From Dictyobacter arantiisoli (GTDB lineage Bacteria; Chloroflexota; Ktedonobacteria; Ktedonobacterales; Ktedonobacteraceae): DNA of 64,000 nt. The position numbers and the translations under genes were made by a program. The notes under the pieces are model-generated. The model worked only from the letters and a program-made list of their open reading frames with translations, searched no databases and was not told the DNA's origin. Positions 36,843 to 46,298 of the stretch are shown here, piece by piece; positions within the stretch are counted from its first letter, which is position 1, and each line of letters opens with the position of its first letter. The stretch covers positions 1 to 64,000 of the forward strand of contig NZ_BIXY01000017.1 in assembly GCF_008326305.1 (NCBI RefSeq). The letters run 5' to 3'.

Positions 36843-37074
36843 GTTTAACGTCTGTTCCTTTCTCATTTGAAGCAATGTAGTATATTTCAAATTTTTATTG
36901 AAATTAGCTCATCAGAGGTGAACGGTATGAGGTTCTCAGCTAGTGATTCCTCCTAAACGTCATATAACAGATAGAGCAGCTTAATATGTACAAGGTTTCC
37001 TTTCTGTCTGATCCGTTATATAACGTTTGGCATTTCAGCTCTTGCTGAGAAACCTCAAGTAAGATGCTGAGATG

Positions 37075-38790
37075 CTATTGAGCAGTAGGTTTTAGCGAAA
37101 CAAGTTTTTGGCCTGGCTGGTCCTTACGATCTGCCAGATAGTCATGCCACGAAGGAACGGTTGTTGCCTGGTCATCTTTGTGTAGAACCTGATAGAGCTG
37201 TGAGAATGAGTATTGAACCTGATCATCTGATTCAGCATTGAGGAAGGACTTGGTAAGAGCATTGCGTGCTCGGAACGCCTGATTTCTTTTCTCCATTCCG
37301 AGCCATTCTCCTCCATCATTGCCGTAGTAATCATACGGGACATTGTTAATTTGTTTGAATAGGTACGGTGCCCATTTTGAGACGGCTTCCTCGTAGTTCA
37401 TCGTGTCGTGGGACCATGATACATAGCGACCTTTCAAATTGTATTCCTGACGATACTCAAGGCTATCAATGGAGGTAATAGGGCTGACGTACAGTGGGTA
37501 AGCATGATAGGAAGGATACGAGCGGTGATTGACCTCAAGGCGATTAATAAAGCTGGTGGTGACATCGAGCGTTTGTTGTGTTTCACCCGGAAAGCCAACA
37601 ATGAATGTCAGCATAGGATGGATACCCGCCTGCGTGCATAAGTTGATCCCGCGGAAAAGTTCCTCGGGCTTACACCCTTTTCTGATGCGTTTAATCATAG
37701 ATACATCCGCTGACTCAATGCCGCAATAGCCATAGCGGCATCCAGACTCGTAAATGTTTTCAATATTGGTTTCGTCAACACGATCAACGCGGAAGAATCC
37801 ACCCCAGTAAATGCCCATCTCATGCTCACGGATCATCGTGGTTATCTCGCCAATGCGTTTCTTTGATAAAAAGATATTGTCATCAATAAAGTTGAAGATT
37901 GTGCGTCCCCGTTGTTTCGCGAGTTGAATCTCTTCTATGAGTGATTGTGGACTACGCATAATCACCTTTGGATGTAACTCTATATAGTCACAGAAGCGAC
38001 AGCGATAGGGGCAACCGATGCTAGCACGAATAGGAACCATATCTGGAATTGAATCTACCAGATCCCAGCGGGTGTAGTCCTTATTGACATCGACGGGTTC
38101 TTGAGCCCATTCGGTCAGGTGCCAGGAACCATTAGGTAGAGAAAGTACCAGATTATTTATTGTTGAGAGTGAGTTTATGTCAGTATGCCCTTGCTCGATC
38201 ATTTGTAAGACCTTAAGCATGGTATGTTCGCCAAACTCATTGGCTACATAAATCGCATCTCTCAGAACAGGTTGAGCGTTGGGGCTGAATAAGAAGTCAG
38301 CTGTCACATCAGCATCGAATTCTTTTAGCCTCTCAATCGTCGTTGCATCATAGCGGTTAACTGCCATTGTTTGTTTCCAAACATAAGGGCCTCCAACAAT
38401 AATTGGTATATCGTGGACTGTTTCGCGCAGAGTTGCCAGGCAGGAGGCGAGCATTTCGGGGCTAATGACATAAGTGGTAGAAAACGCGATGGCGATAGGA
38501 TCTATTTGTAGCGCTTGTTCAATATCTTCTTTATGCCAGTTGAAGAGTGCATGTGCGTCGTAATTATGCTGACGCAAAAAACTCTCAAGGTAGTATCCGG
38601 CCATAGGATTCAGTTGTTTCATGCCATTATCGAGTGTTGCCCCTGACATATCATAATTGAAAAGGCGATTGAGGTTGCTCAAAGATGCAAGATGCTTTGT
38701 TTTGGTCGCGACCTGGAAAGGGGCTTCCATACCTGTTACGCCAATTGGGGCAAATGAGTTTGGAGCGATGATTAAGACTGACTTTGACAT
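37075..38790 (-). CDS. Radical SAM protein with N-terminal B12-binding-like domain
   Basis: A 571-residue enzyme. CPYRCRFC (Cys260, Cys264, Cys267) is the CxxxCxxC cluster motif of radical SAM enzymes. The N-terminal 200 residues resemble the cobalamin-binding-like fold of class B methyltransferases and relatives (IAFSTTYVISPEMLA, DIPIIVGGPYVWKQ), but no clear DxHxxG cobalamin motif is visible. A C-terminal region of about 120 residues is of unknown type. Such enzymes often methylate unactivated carbons or rearrange substrates. GGAGAG precedes ATG 38790. Only 38 nt separate it from the C-hydroxylase gene, so it is probably a tailoring enzyme of this pathway. Confidence 0.85.
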   Translation of the reverse strand: MSKSVLIIAPNSFAPIGVTGMEAPFQVATKTKHLASLSNLNRLFNYDMSGATLDNGMKQLNPMAGYYLESFLRQHNYDAHALFNWHKEDIEQALQIDPIAIAFSTTYVISPEMLASCLATLRETVHDIPIIVGGPYVWKQTMAVNRYDATTIERLKEFDADVTADFLFSPNAQPVLRDAIYVANEFGEHTMLKVLQMIEQGHTDINSLSTINNLVLSLPNGSWHLTEWAQEPVDVNKDYTRWDLVDSIPDMVPIRASIGCPYRCRFCDYIELHPKVIMRSPQSLIEEIQLAKQRGRTIFNFIDDNIFLSKKRIGEITTMIREHEMGIYWGGFFRVDRVDETNIENIYESGCRYGYCGIESADVSMIKRIRKGCKPEELFRGINLCTQAGIHPMLTFIVGFPGETQQTLDVTTSFINRLEVNHRSYPSYHAYPLYVSPITSIDSLEYRQEYNLKGRYVSWSHDTMNYEEAVSKWAPYLFKQINNVPYDYYGNDGGEWLGMEKRNQAFRARNALTKSFLNAESDDQVQYSFSQLYQVLHKDDQATTVPSWHDYLADRKDQPGQKLVSLKPTAQ

Positions 38791-38828
38791 ATATTCTCTC
38801 CTTTTTGCTTTTTGATATCTGTCTTCGT

Positions 38829-41378
38829 TTACCTCAAGACTAGTTTTTGATCGCTGTCCAGACTATTAAAAGGTTCTGTCATTGTTACAACCACTTTGCG
38901 TGTACCCGTGTAGGGAGCGCGCCCGTGAGCAACGAGCATGTTATCCAATAATAAAATGTCTCCTTGCTGCCAGGGAAAACTAATGGTTGCTTGTTGATAC
39001 GCCTGACGAATAACCATGAGCGTTTCTGACTCCAGGGGAGTTCCATCTCCGTAATAGGCGTTGCGTGGCAGATCTTCCTCCTTAAAAGTAGCCACTAATG
39101 CTTCTCGTACATTGGCTGTGAGACCAGAGATATGGAAAAGGTGGGCTTGATTGAACCAGACCGTTTCGCCTGTTACTGGATGATGTGCTACTGACTGACG
39201 TACCTGGCGTGTTTTTAAATGATCCTCATCTTTCCACTCGAACTCAATACCTGCGTCGCGGCAATACTGCTCAACCTCTGCTTTGTTTGTTGTTTGAAAT
39301 GCCGTTTGCCAGGAGAGGTCGATGCCATCGCCATAATTGCGGACATACATGACATCTTTTCGTTGGAATCGCTCACGAATGGTAGGCGGAATCAGTTGTA
39401 ATACTTTGCGGCTATCAGCGATAGGTGTTTCACCGCCTCGCTGCGCGGTTTGCATACTAAAGAATGCAATTTTTAATGGCCACGCATGTGAATAAGATAG
39501 CTCATTGTGGAGAGGAATGGGTTGATCCGCTGGATAGTCCGTTGATGTATAGACATTATTGCTCACATTACTGCGTTGGGTGGATCGCTCTTTGTAGTTA
39601 AGCAGTTGTGGATGGATTGCCTGTGTAAATTGTTCAAATGCAGTGAGCGACTCAACCTGGAAATCGCGGAATAATATACCACCATGGTCTTGTAGTGCAC
39701 TGGCAATCTCATCGTGATGATGGCTTATCCAATCCACCAGATCGACATTGTTCATCTGGGGTTGAATAACGAGAGGCAAACTCTGCCCCTCCTGGAGATT
39801 ATGCTTTTTTATCACATTTTCCTGAGAATAGACCAATTTTTTACGTTTCGTAGCTTTAAGTTTCCCACGGTCTGTATCCCTTTGAATTTTTTGCTGGTCC
39901 ATCTTTTGACTCCTTTGCATATGATCAACAGCGGATATCAGCGAGCCAATTTGTTGATCTGGGTGTAGAAGAGCAGCGTGAAGTAGCAGGCGATAAAACT
40001 CGATAATTTGAATAATCGTTTGTTCTTTGAAAAGATCAGTATTGTATTCCAGAAAGCCGGTAAAGCCTTCGGGAAGATTTTCCAGGTAGAGCTCTAGATC
40101 AAACTTTGCAGTTGAGCTATCTATATGGATCTGGTTTAACGTAAGATTCGGGAGGCGTAAGGGTGGCATAGCGAGATTCTGGAACGTGAAGGTGACCTGG
40201 AGCAGTGGAGGATAGCTCGGATCACGCTGCACATGCAGTTCTTCTAAGAGTTTTTCGAATGGAACGTCCGAGTTGGCATAGGCACCTAGTGTTGTTACCC
40301 GTACGCGTTCGAGCAGTTCACGAAACGTAAGTTGTTCAGTTAATTGGGTGCGTAGGACTAATGTATTCACCACAAAACCGATTAAGTTCTCTGTTTCGAC
40401 CTGATTGCGATTGGCTATGCCACTGCCTACTACAATGTCCGTTTGATGGGTATAGCGATAAAGGAGGATCTTGAGAGTGGTAAGGAGGATCATAAAAGCA
40501 GTGGTACTGGTTTGCTGACCTAATGTAATCACTCCTTGTGAGTCGGATTGGGCAAGTGAAAAATGATATTGTGCTCCACGAAACGTCTGCAATGGTGGCC
40601 TTGGATGATCAGTTGGGAGTTGAAGAATGGCAGGAATATTCTTCAACTGATTCTTCCAGTAGACCATTTTTTGTGCAATGACGCTGTCCTGTAACCATTG
40701 TCGTTGCCATAGAGCGAAATCGGCATAGTGAATAAGTAGAGGCGCCAATGGAGTTGGCTGTTTGTAAAGTAAAGCCTCATAGAGCAGCGTGATTTCGCGC
40801 ATAAATATCCGAATGGACCAGCCATCAGCGATCAAGTGATGCAGGACAATGACGAGCACATATTCATCTACTCCCAGTTGGAACAAATGTGCTCGTAATA
40901 GCGGATCGTAGACAATGTCGAAAGGGCGGCGTATCAACGCTTTTGCCTGTGCATACATGTGTTCCTGGCGTATAGAGGCAGGTTCACTCATCAAATTGGT
41001 ATAGTCTAGCGGTATGGACAGTGATGGTTTGATCAACTGGATTGGTTGTCTATCCTTGACAGTGAAATTAGTACGTAGCGCTTCATGGCGTTGTACTACC
41101 ATATTGAGTCCTTGCGCCAGGATATGTGTCTTAAGCTCCCCTTTGAGTTGTACCACACAGGGAATATTGTAGATTGGCGTCTCTGGTTCTATTTGATGCA
41201 GGAACCAGAGACGTTCCTGTGAGATTGAAAGTGGTAACGAGGTATTGTTCTGCCGTCGTTGAATGCTGGTATGCTCGTAATGATTATGTGTTTCTTGTTT
41301 CAATCGCAACTCGAGTAGGGCCCGCTGTTCTGGTGATAGCCTGCTCAGGCGTTCCACTAAAGAATTATTATCTGTCAC
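38829..41378 (-). CDS. Condensation domain fused to a TauD/SyrP-like hydroxylase
   Basis: A fusion of about 849 residues. The N-terminal half is an intact condensation domain (LPLSISQERLWFLHQIEP, HHLIADGWS near residue 181). After a linker rich in Lys and Gln, residues of about 560-840 form an Fe(II)/2-oxoglutarate oxygenase of the TauD/SyrP group: HNELSYSHAWP (HxE ligands, near 623), RGGETPIADSR, and VAHGRAPYTGTRK with the distal His (near 816) and the Arg for 2-oxoglutarate. SyrP-type enzymes beta-hydroxylate carrier-bound Asp or Asn. There are no A or T domains, so it must act in trans, most likely on the Asn module. GTG 41378 with TAGGA 6 nt upstream is better than the frame start at 41420. 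Confidence 0.9.
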   Translation of the reverse strand: MTDNNSLVERLSRLSPEQRALLELRLKQETHNHYEHTSIQRRQNNTSLPLSISQERLWFLHQIEPETPIYNIPCVVQLKGELKTHILAQGLNMVVQRHEALRTNFTVKDRQPIQLIKPSLSIPLDYTNLMSEPASIRQEHMYAQAKALIRRPFDIVYDPLLRAHLFQLGVDEYVLVIVLHHLIADGWSIRIFMREITLLYEALLYKQPTPLAPLLIHYADFALWQRQWLQDSVIAQKMVYWKNQLKNIPAILQLPTDHPRPPLQTFRGAQYHFSLAQSDSQGVITLGQQTSTTAFMILLTTLKILLYRYTHQTDIVVGSGIANRNQVETENLIGFVVNTLVLRTQLTEQLTFRELLERVRVTTLGAYANSDVPFEKLLEELHVQRDPSYPPLLQVTFTFQNLAMPPLRLPNLTLNQIHIDSSTAKFDLELYLENLPEGFTGFLEYNTDLFKEQTIIQIIEFYRLLLHAALLHPDQQIGSLISAVDHMQRSQKMDQQKIQRDTDRGKLKATKRKKLVYSQENVIKKHNLQEGQSLPLVIQPQMNNVDLVDWISHHHDEIASALQDHGGILFRDFQVESLTAFEQFTQAIHPQLLNYKERSTQRSNVSNNVYTSTDYPADQPIPLHNELSYSHAWPLKIAFFSMQTAQRGGETPIADSRKVLQLIPPTIRERFQRKDVMYVRNYGDGIDLSWQTAFQTTNKAEVEQYCRDAGIEFEWKDEDHLKTRQVRQSVAHHPVTGETVWFNQAHLFHISGLTANVREALVATFKEEDLPRNAYYGDGTPLESETLMVIRQAYQQATISFPWQQGDILLLDNMLVAHGRAPYTGTRKVVVTMTEPFNSLDSDQKLVLR

Positions 41379-41462
41379 TCGTATTCCTACCTTATGATAA
41401 ATTGCTGGTAGTATGGGCACACTATTTAACGAACAAAGAAATGATGAGCGTACCTGATAATG

Positions 41463-44400
41463 CTACTGTTGAAGGTTTTCATTTGCTAATTGTTGTCGGG
41501 CTTCATCAGGTGTCAGCGCCTCAACCTCTTCTAATAGCTGCGCCAGTCTGTCGGCATTATCGTCTTTTGACGGTTTGACTGACTGTGTCTTGCGTTTCTC
41601 CGTGATAATTTGTGCCAGCCCAGCTACCGTCTGTGCATAGAAAAAACCTTCTAAAGGCAGATCAATTTCAAAGATGTTACGCAAGCGAGAAATGATTTGT
41701 ATTGCGACAAGCGAGTTGCCACCGAGTTCAAAAAAGTCAGTATGAACTCCAATGTGTTGATTGCCAATGACATCCTTCCAGATATCTAAAATTTGCTGCT
41801 CGACCTCATCTTTAGGGAGGTTGTGTTCTGTTGGGTGGAATGGTTGATGAGTGGTGTCATGGTGTTGTGTGGATTGAGGTACACGAATATGAGTCCATTG
41901 TGCGAGCCTTGCCTGTAAATCGCCAGTAGCTGCAATGATCTGTGCCTGATCTCCTTGAGAAAGTGCACGTGCAAAAACCTCGCCCACCTCCTCAGGTGCC
42001 ATCATCAACGCATGTAAGTGTTTCCCAAAGCGATTAGCGAGATTGTCATGACCTTCCCATCCTTCCCAGTTAATGCTTATCCAGTGCTGATTTTGCATAT
42101 AGTTCTGATAATGGGAAAATGCATCCATAAAGGTATTTGCAGCAGAATAGGCGGAAAATCCGAGGCCACCGAGAATGGGAGAAAGAGAAGACGTAAGGAC
42201 GCAGAAATCGAGTTGCATCTTTGCACATAGTTTTGCAAGTACCAGGGTCCCGTAAACCTTCGCCTGGAAATGTTGCTCACAGTTATCGCGGGTGATTTCA
42301 GAAATTGTCTTGAATGCCTGTACACCCATAATGCCAGCTGCATGGATAATCCCATGAATTGTCCCGAAATGCCCCATGCTGTGGGCAATGGCCTGAGCCA
42401 TCTGTGTTTCATCTGCAACATCTGCCTGAAGTATAAGGACCTCCGTGCCCAAACCTTCCAGTGTTATAATCTCACGGATACTCTGGCGTAGAGTTTCATC
42501 TTTGCTAAAAAGATTGATCTCATCCCATTGCTCACGAGGTGGGAGACTCCTACGGCTGATCAGCGTTATTTTTAGCGTGTTTGACTGAGTGAGGTAGTTT
42601 GCCAATATTAATCCCAGCACTCCCAGGCCGCCCGTAATCAAGTAGTGCCCTTCATCTCTTATTTGTACATTGTTCAATGTGTTTGTATTGATTTTGAACG
42701 GTTCAAAGTGTTGCGTCCAACGGTATGCTCCCCGATAAGCGATAGTTGTATCTGTTTTATCGGCATAGAGCTCGTTAATAACCTGATCAATGAGCTTCTC
42801 ACCAGCAAGCGGGTCGAATTGGCCTATATCAATGCTACAACAATGCATATTTGGATATTCCTGTGGGATGACTTTACATGGGCCTAGCAGTAGAGCCTTT
42901 TCGGGCGAGATCGCTTCTTCACCTGTAACGCTATGCAGCTGATTTGCAAGCACAGTGATACGGACAGAGTGATTATAGAGATGTTTAGCAAGAGCCTGAG
43001 CAAGAAAGAGTAAGCTATAGAAGCCCTTTGATAGTGCGGTTGTGACAGTTGCTTGCTCTAGAGATTGTGGTGGGGACGACGTCACATTCCATAGATGGAT
43101 GATATGATCTGGCTGTATCTGGTTGTCTTGCAGATATGTAATGAGAGCATCGTAATCCTCCTGATTGTCGGGGTTGATAATGAACTGACGGTCAGCTTGA
43201 TGAACGAATTGTTGTCCAGGAGAAACAAGTATAATTTGGTTGGCTTGAATTTCCAGCTGCTTTATCAGGCGTGTTGCAAAGTCCCCCTGATCTGTAAACA
43301 CGAGCCATTGTATCTTGCGTTCAGTGTGTGTTGTTGGTTTTCTGGAAAGAGCCGCTCGTTTCCATGAAGGAAGATAGAACCAATCTGCGATATCTGGGCG
43401 TTTTTCTATAACTGGTTGCAAATGCGTCTGTTGTGTTGAGTGTTGTGTGCCTCGATATTCTACCCAATAGCGTTTTCGTTCAAACGGATACGTAGGAAGT
43501 GGCACCCGTAGACGTTTTTCATGCTGATAGAATCCGGACCAATCGATAGGTACACCGGCCAGCCAGAGCTTGCCGAGTGTATTGAGAATAAAGGGAATAT
43601 CTGATTCGCTCTCAAATACCTGGCGCAAGGTCTGGAGTATTGGGCGTTCAGCGGTTTTGCCACTATCGGGATGGAGGCGTACGAAAGAGCTTAACGCCTG
43701 GCCTGGCCCTACTTCGAGGAAGGCCAGTTCTGGTTCCTGGAGCAGTACCTTGATACCATCCGCGAAGCGGACCGTTTGACAGAGCTGTTGTGTCCAATAA
43801 TTGGGATTGGTAGCTTGCTCATCAGTGATCCATGTTCCAGTGACATTTGATATGTAAGGAATGCCAGGTACGTGCAAAGGAATGGTTTGCATGAGTTGTG
43901 TGAAGGCGTGATGAATGGGTTCCATCATAAAGGAATGGAAGGCATGTGTTGTTTGTACCTTACGATAAGCAATTTTTTGTGCTGTTAATTGTTGTGCAAG
44001 ATTTGTCGTGGCCTCAGAGGTGCCAGTAACAACACTGAGCATTGGACCGTTTATGGCTGCCAGCGACAACTGTGGATTCAAAAATGGCTGTATCTGCTCA
44101 GGCGAGAGAGGGATTGCTAACATCTCTCCTTGAGGTAGAGGCTGGATCATTTTTGCTCGTGTCATAATGAGATGAAGGGCATCAGTAATTGAAAAGACGC
44201 CAGCAATACAGGCGGCTACATACTCACCAATACTATACCCGAGCATGGCGCGAGGCTGTATTCCCCATTCTAACCAGAGTTGTGCCAGAGCATACTCAAT
44301 CACAAATAGAACAGGTTGAGCCAACCATGTTTGTTTAAGTTGGGGCTCAACATCGTTTTCTGTTTCGCGTGAGCGGCGTAACATCGCGCGCAAATCTATT

Positions 44401-46199
44401 GTGTGATGTTCTCCGTTGTTGCCAGCCTTTTCTAAATGAGAAGGGGGATAGAGAGCATCTCGAATATCCACCTGAAAATGCTCTTTGAGATAATCCGCGC
44501 AGAAGTCTATATGCTTACGGACAGTGGGCTCAGACAGATATAATTCTCGGCCCATCTGAGAATACTGATCTCCCAGGCCCGGGAAGAGGAATGCGACTGG
44601 ACGCTCGCCGGACTCATGCGTCCCTGTCAGTACTCGTTTTCCCCAACTGCTCAGTTCGTTGATCGCCTCATCGCTACTCTGGCAGACAAATGCACGACGA
44701 TATGGAAAAACTTTACGACCGACCTGATAGGTGTAGGCGATATCTGCAAGAGAGGATGGTGATTGTTTTTTGAGATACTGTACAAAATTATCGGTCATTG
44801 TTTCCAATTCTGAGGCAGAGCGAGCTGATAGTAGCACCAATTGATGAGAGCGAGATGGCATGGAAGGCTGCAGAGCCGGTGGCTCTTCCAGGATAAGGTG
44901 TGCATTTGTGCCGCCGATACCAAATGAACTGACACCTGCACGCAGAGGTGTCGATTCTGCTTGCCAATCTTGTAACATCGTATTAACGAAGAAGGGGCTA
45001 TTCTCGAAATCTATCTTCTCGTTAGGCGTATGAAAATGTAAACTGGGAGGAAGTTGTTTATGTTTGAGTGCCAGAGCTGTCTTAATGATGCCAGCGACAC
45101 CAGCAGCGACATCTAGATGTCCAATATTTGTTTTTACTGAGCCAATTGCACAGAACTGTTTTTTGTCAGTTTGTGCACGGAATGCTTGCGTAAGGGCTGC
45201 AAATTCGATTGGATCACCAAGTGCTGTACCTGTGCCATGTGTCTCGATGTATGAAATAGATTCTGCTGATACCCCGGCGATTGTTTGGGCTGCCATAATG
45301 ACCTCGGTCTGACCTTCAATGCTGGGTGCCGTAAAGCCAATTTTGTGTGCTCCATCGTTGTTGATCGCCGTTCCCTTAATGACCGCAGAAATATGATCTC
45401 CATCTGCCAGAGCTTCATCTAGTCGTTTGAGGGCAATAACTCCGCCACCATTACCAAATACTGTTCCTTTCGCGGCAGCGTCAAACGCTCGGCAATGTCC
45501 ATCGGGTGAGAAACCGCCCCCATCCTGATACATATAGCCAGTTTTCTGTGGAACTGAAATATTGATTCCCCCGGCTAAAGCAATATCACATTGATAATTC
45601 AGTAGCGCCTGGCATGCCAGGGAGGTAGCAACCATTGAACTTGAACATGCTGTTTGAACACCGATACTGGGTCCACTGAGATTAAGTTTGTAGGAGACAC
45701 GTACAGGGAGGAAATCTTTATCATTTCCAATGAACGTTTGGAAATCACCTGCTGCTTCGACCTGATCTCGATTGGTCAACAGATGGTAGATAAGATAAGT
45801 ATTAAGACCTGTTCCTGCATAGACGCCGATAGAGCCATGATAGACATCAGGATTATAGCCACTGTGTTCAAGGCATTCCCAGGCCATTTCAAGAAAGATC
45901 CGGTGTTGGGGGTCCATGACCTCAACCTCGCGTGGCGTCAGGCCAAAGAAATCAGCATCGAAAAGTTCAATGCCTTCTACAATCCCTTTAGCTCTTATAT
46001 AATTGGGATTGCGAACCAGGTCAGGATCAATGCCTGCTGAGATTAAATCGTCAGCAGTGAAAAAAGTAAGGGATTCGACACCATCACGAACATTTTGCCA
46101 GAATTGTTCAACATTCCTAGCTCCAGGGAATCTTCCCGCCATACCTATAATTGCGATATCTAATGCACTATTTTCATTATCTATAATAGATTGTGACAT
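41463..46199 (-). CDS. Modular type I PKS: KS-AT-KR-ACP
   Basis: A single 1578-residue module. KS (about 10-435) has TACSSSM with the active-site Cys near 184, plus THGTGTALGDP and NIGHLD. AT (about 540-850) has GYSIGEY (Ser near 653) and HAFH, the pattern of malonyl-type ATs. KR has GGLGVLG (near 1191) and SAYSAAN; the LDD motif of B-type reductases is not seen. The ACP has LGGNSL (near 1491), followed by an acidic tail. No DH, ER or methyltransferase, so the unit ends as a beta-hydroxy group. The FkbH-K genes nearby suggest a hydroxymalonyl-ACP extender; the HAFH motif does not settle this. AAAGGA lies 10 nt before ATG 46199. Confidence 0.94.
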   Translation of the reverse strand: MSQSIIDNENSALDIAIIGMAGRFPGARNVEQFWQNVRDGVESLTFFTADDLISAGIDPDLVRNPNYIRAKGIVEGIELFDADFFGLTPREVEVMDPQHRIFLEMAWECLEHSGYNPDVYHGSIGVYAGTGLNTYLIYHLLTNRDQVEAAGDFQTFIGNDKDFLPVRVSYKLNLSGPSIGVQTACSSSMVATSLACQALLNYQCDIALAGGINISVPQKTGYMYQDGGGFSPDGHCRAFDAAAKGTVFGNGGGVIALKRLDEALADGDHISAVIKGTAINNDGAHKIGFTAPSIEGQTEVIMAAQTIAGVSAESISYIETHGTGTALGDPIEFAALTQAFRAQTDKKQFCAIGSVKTNIGHLDVAAGVAGIIKTALALKHKQLPPSLHFHTPNEKIDFENSPFFVNTMLQDWQAESTPLRAGVSSFGIGGTNAHLILEEPPALQPSMPSRSHQLVLLSARSASELETMTDNFVQYLKKQSPSSLADIAYTYQVGRKVFPYRRAFVCQSSDEAINELSSWGKRVLTGTHESGERPVAFLFPGLGDQYSQMGRELYLSEPTVRKHIDFCADYLKEHFQVDIRDALYPPSHLEKAGNNGEHHTIDLRAMLRRSRETENDVEPQLKQTWLAQPVLFVIEYALAQLWLEWGIQPRAMLGYSIGEYVAACIAGVFSITDALHLIMTRAKMIQPLPQGEMLAIPLSPEQIQPFLNPQLSLAAINGPMLSVVTGTSEATTNLAQQLTAQKIAYRKVQTTHAFHSFMMEPIHHAFTQLMQTIPLHVPGIPYISNVTGTWITDEQATNPNYWTQQLCQTVRFADGIKVLLQEPELAFLEVGPGQALSSFVRLHPDSGKTAERPILQTLRQVFESESDIPFILNTLGKLWLAGVPIDWSGFYQHEKRLRVPLPTYPFERKRYWVEYRGTQHSTQQTHLQPVIEKRPDIADWFYLPSWKRAALSRKPTTHTERKIQWLVFTDQGDFATRLIKQLEIQANQIILVSPGQQFVHQADRQFIINPDNQEDYDALITYLQDNQIQPDHIIHLWNVTSSPPQSLEQATVTTALSKGFYSLLFLAQALAKHLYNHSVRITVLANQLHSVTGEEAISPEKALLLGPCKVIPQEYPNMHCCSIDIGQFDPLAGEKLIDQVINELYADKTDTTIAYRGAYRWTQHFEPFKINTNTLNNVQIRDEGHYLITGGLGVLGLILANYLTQSNTLKITLISRRSLPPREQWDEINLFSKDETLRQSIREIITLEGLGTEVLILQADVADETQMAQAIAHSMGHFGTIHGIIHAAGIMGVQAFKTISEITRDNCEQHFQAKVYGTLVLAKLCAKMQLDFCVLTSSLSPILGGLGFSAYSAANTFMDAFSHYQNYMQNQHWISINWEGWEGHDNLANRFGKHLHALMMAPEEVGEVFARALSQGDQAQIIAATGDLQARLAQWTHIRVPQSTQHHDTTHQPFHPTEHNLPKDEVEQQILDIWKDVIGNQHIGVHTDFFELGGNSLVAIQIISRLRNIFEIDLPLEGFFYAQTVAGLAQIITEKRKTQSVKPSKDDNADRLAQLLEEVEALTPDEARQQLANENLQQ

Positions 46200-46298
46200 A
46201 GAACCAGGGTCCTTTCTATGTGTACATGTAAATTTTGCAATGTTTAGTTGATCGCCGTTTAGTCCATGAGCGATGGGCGTGTTTTCGGGCGTATAGAG

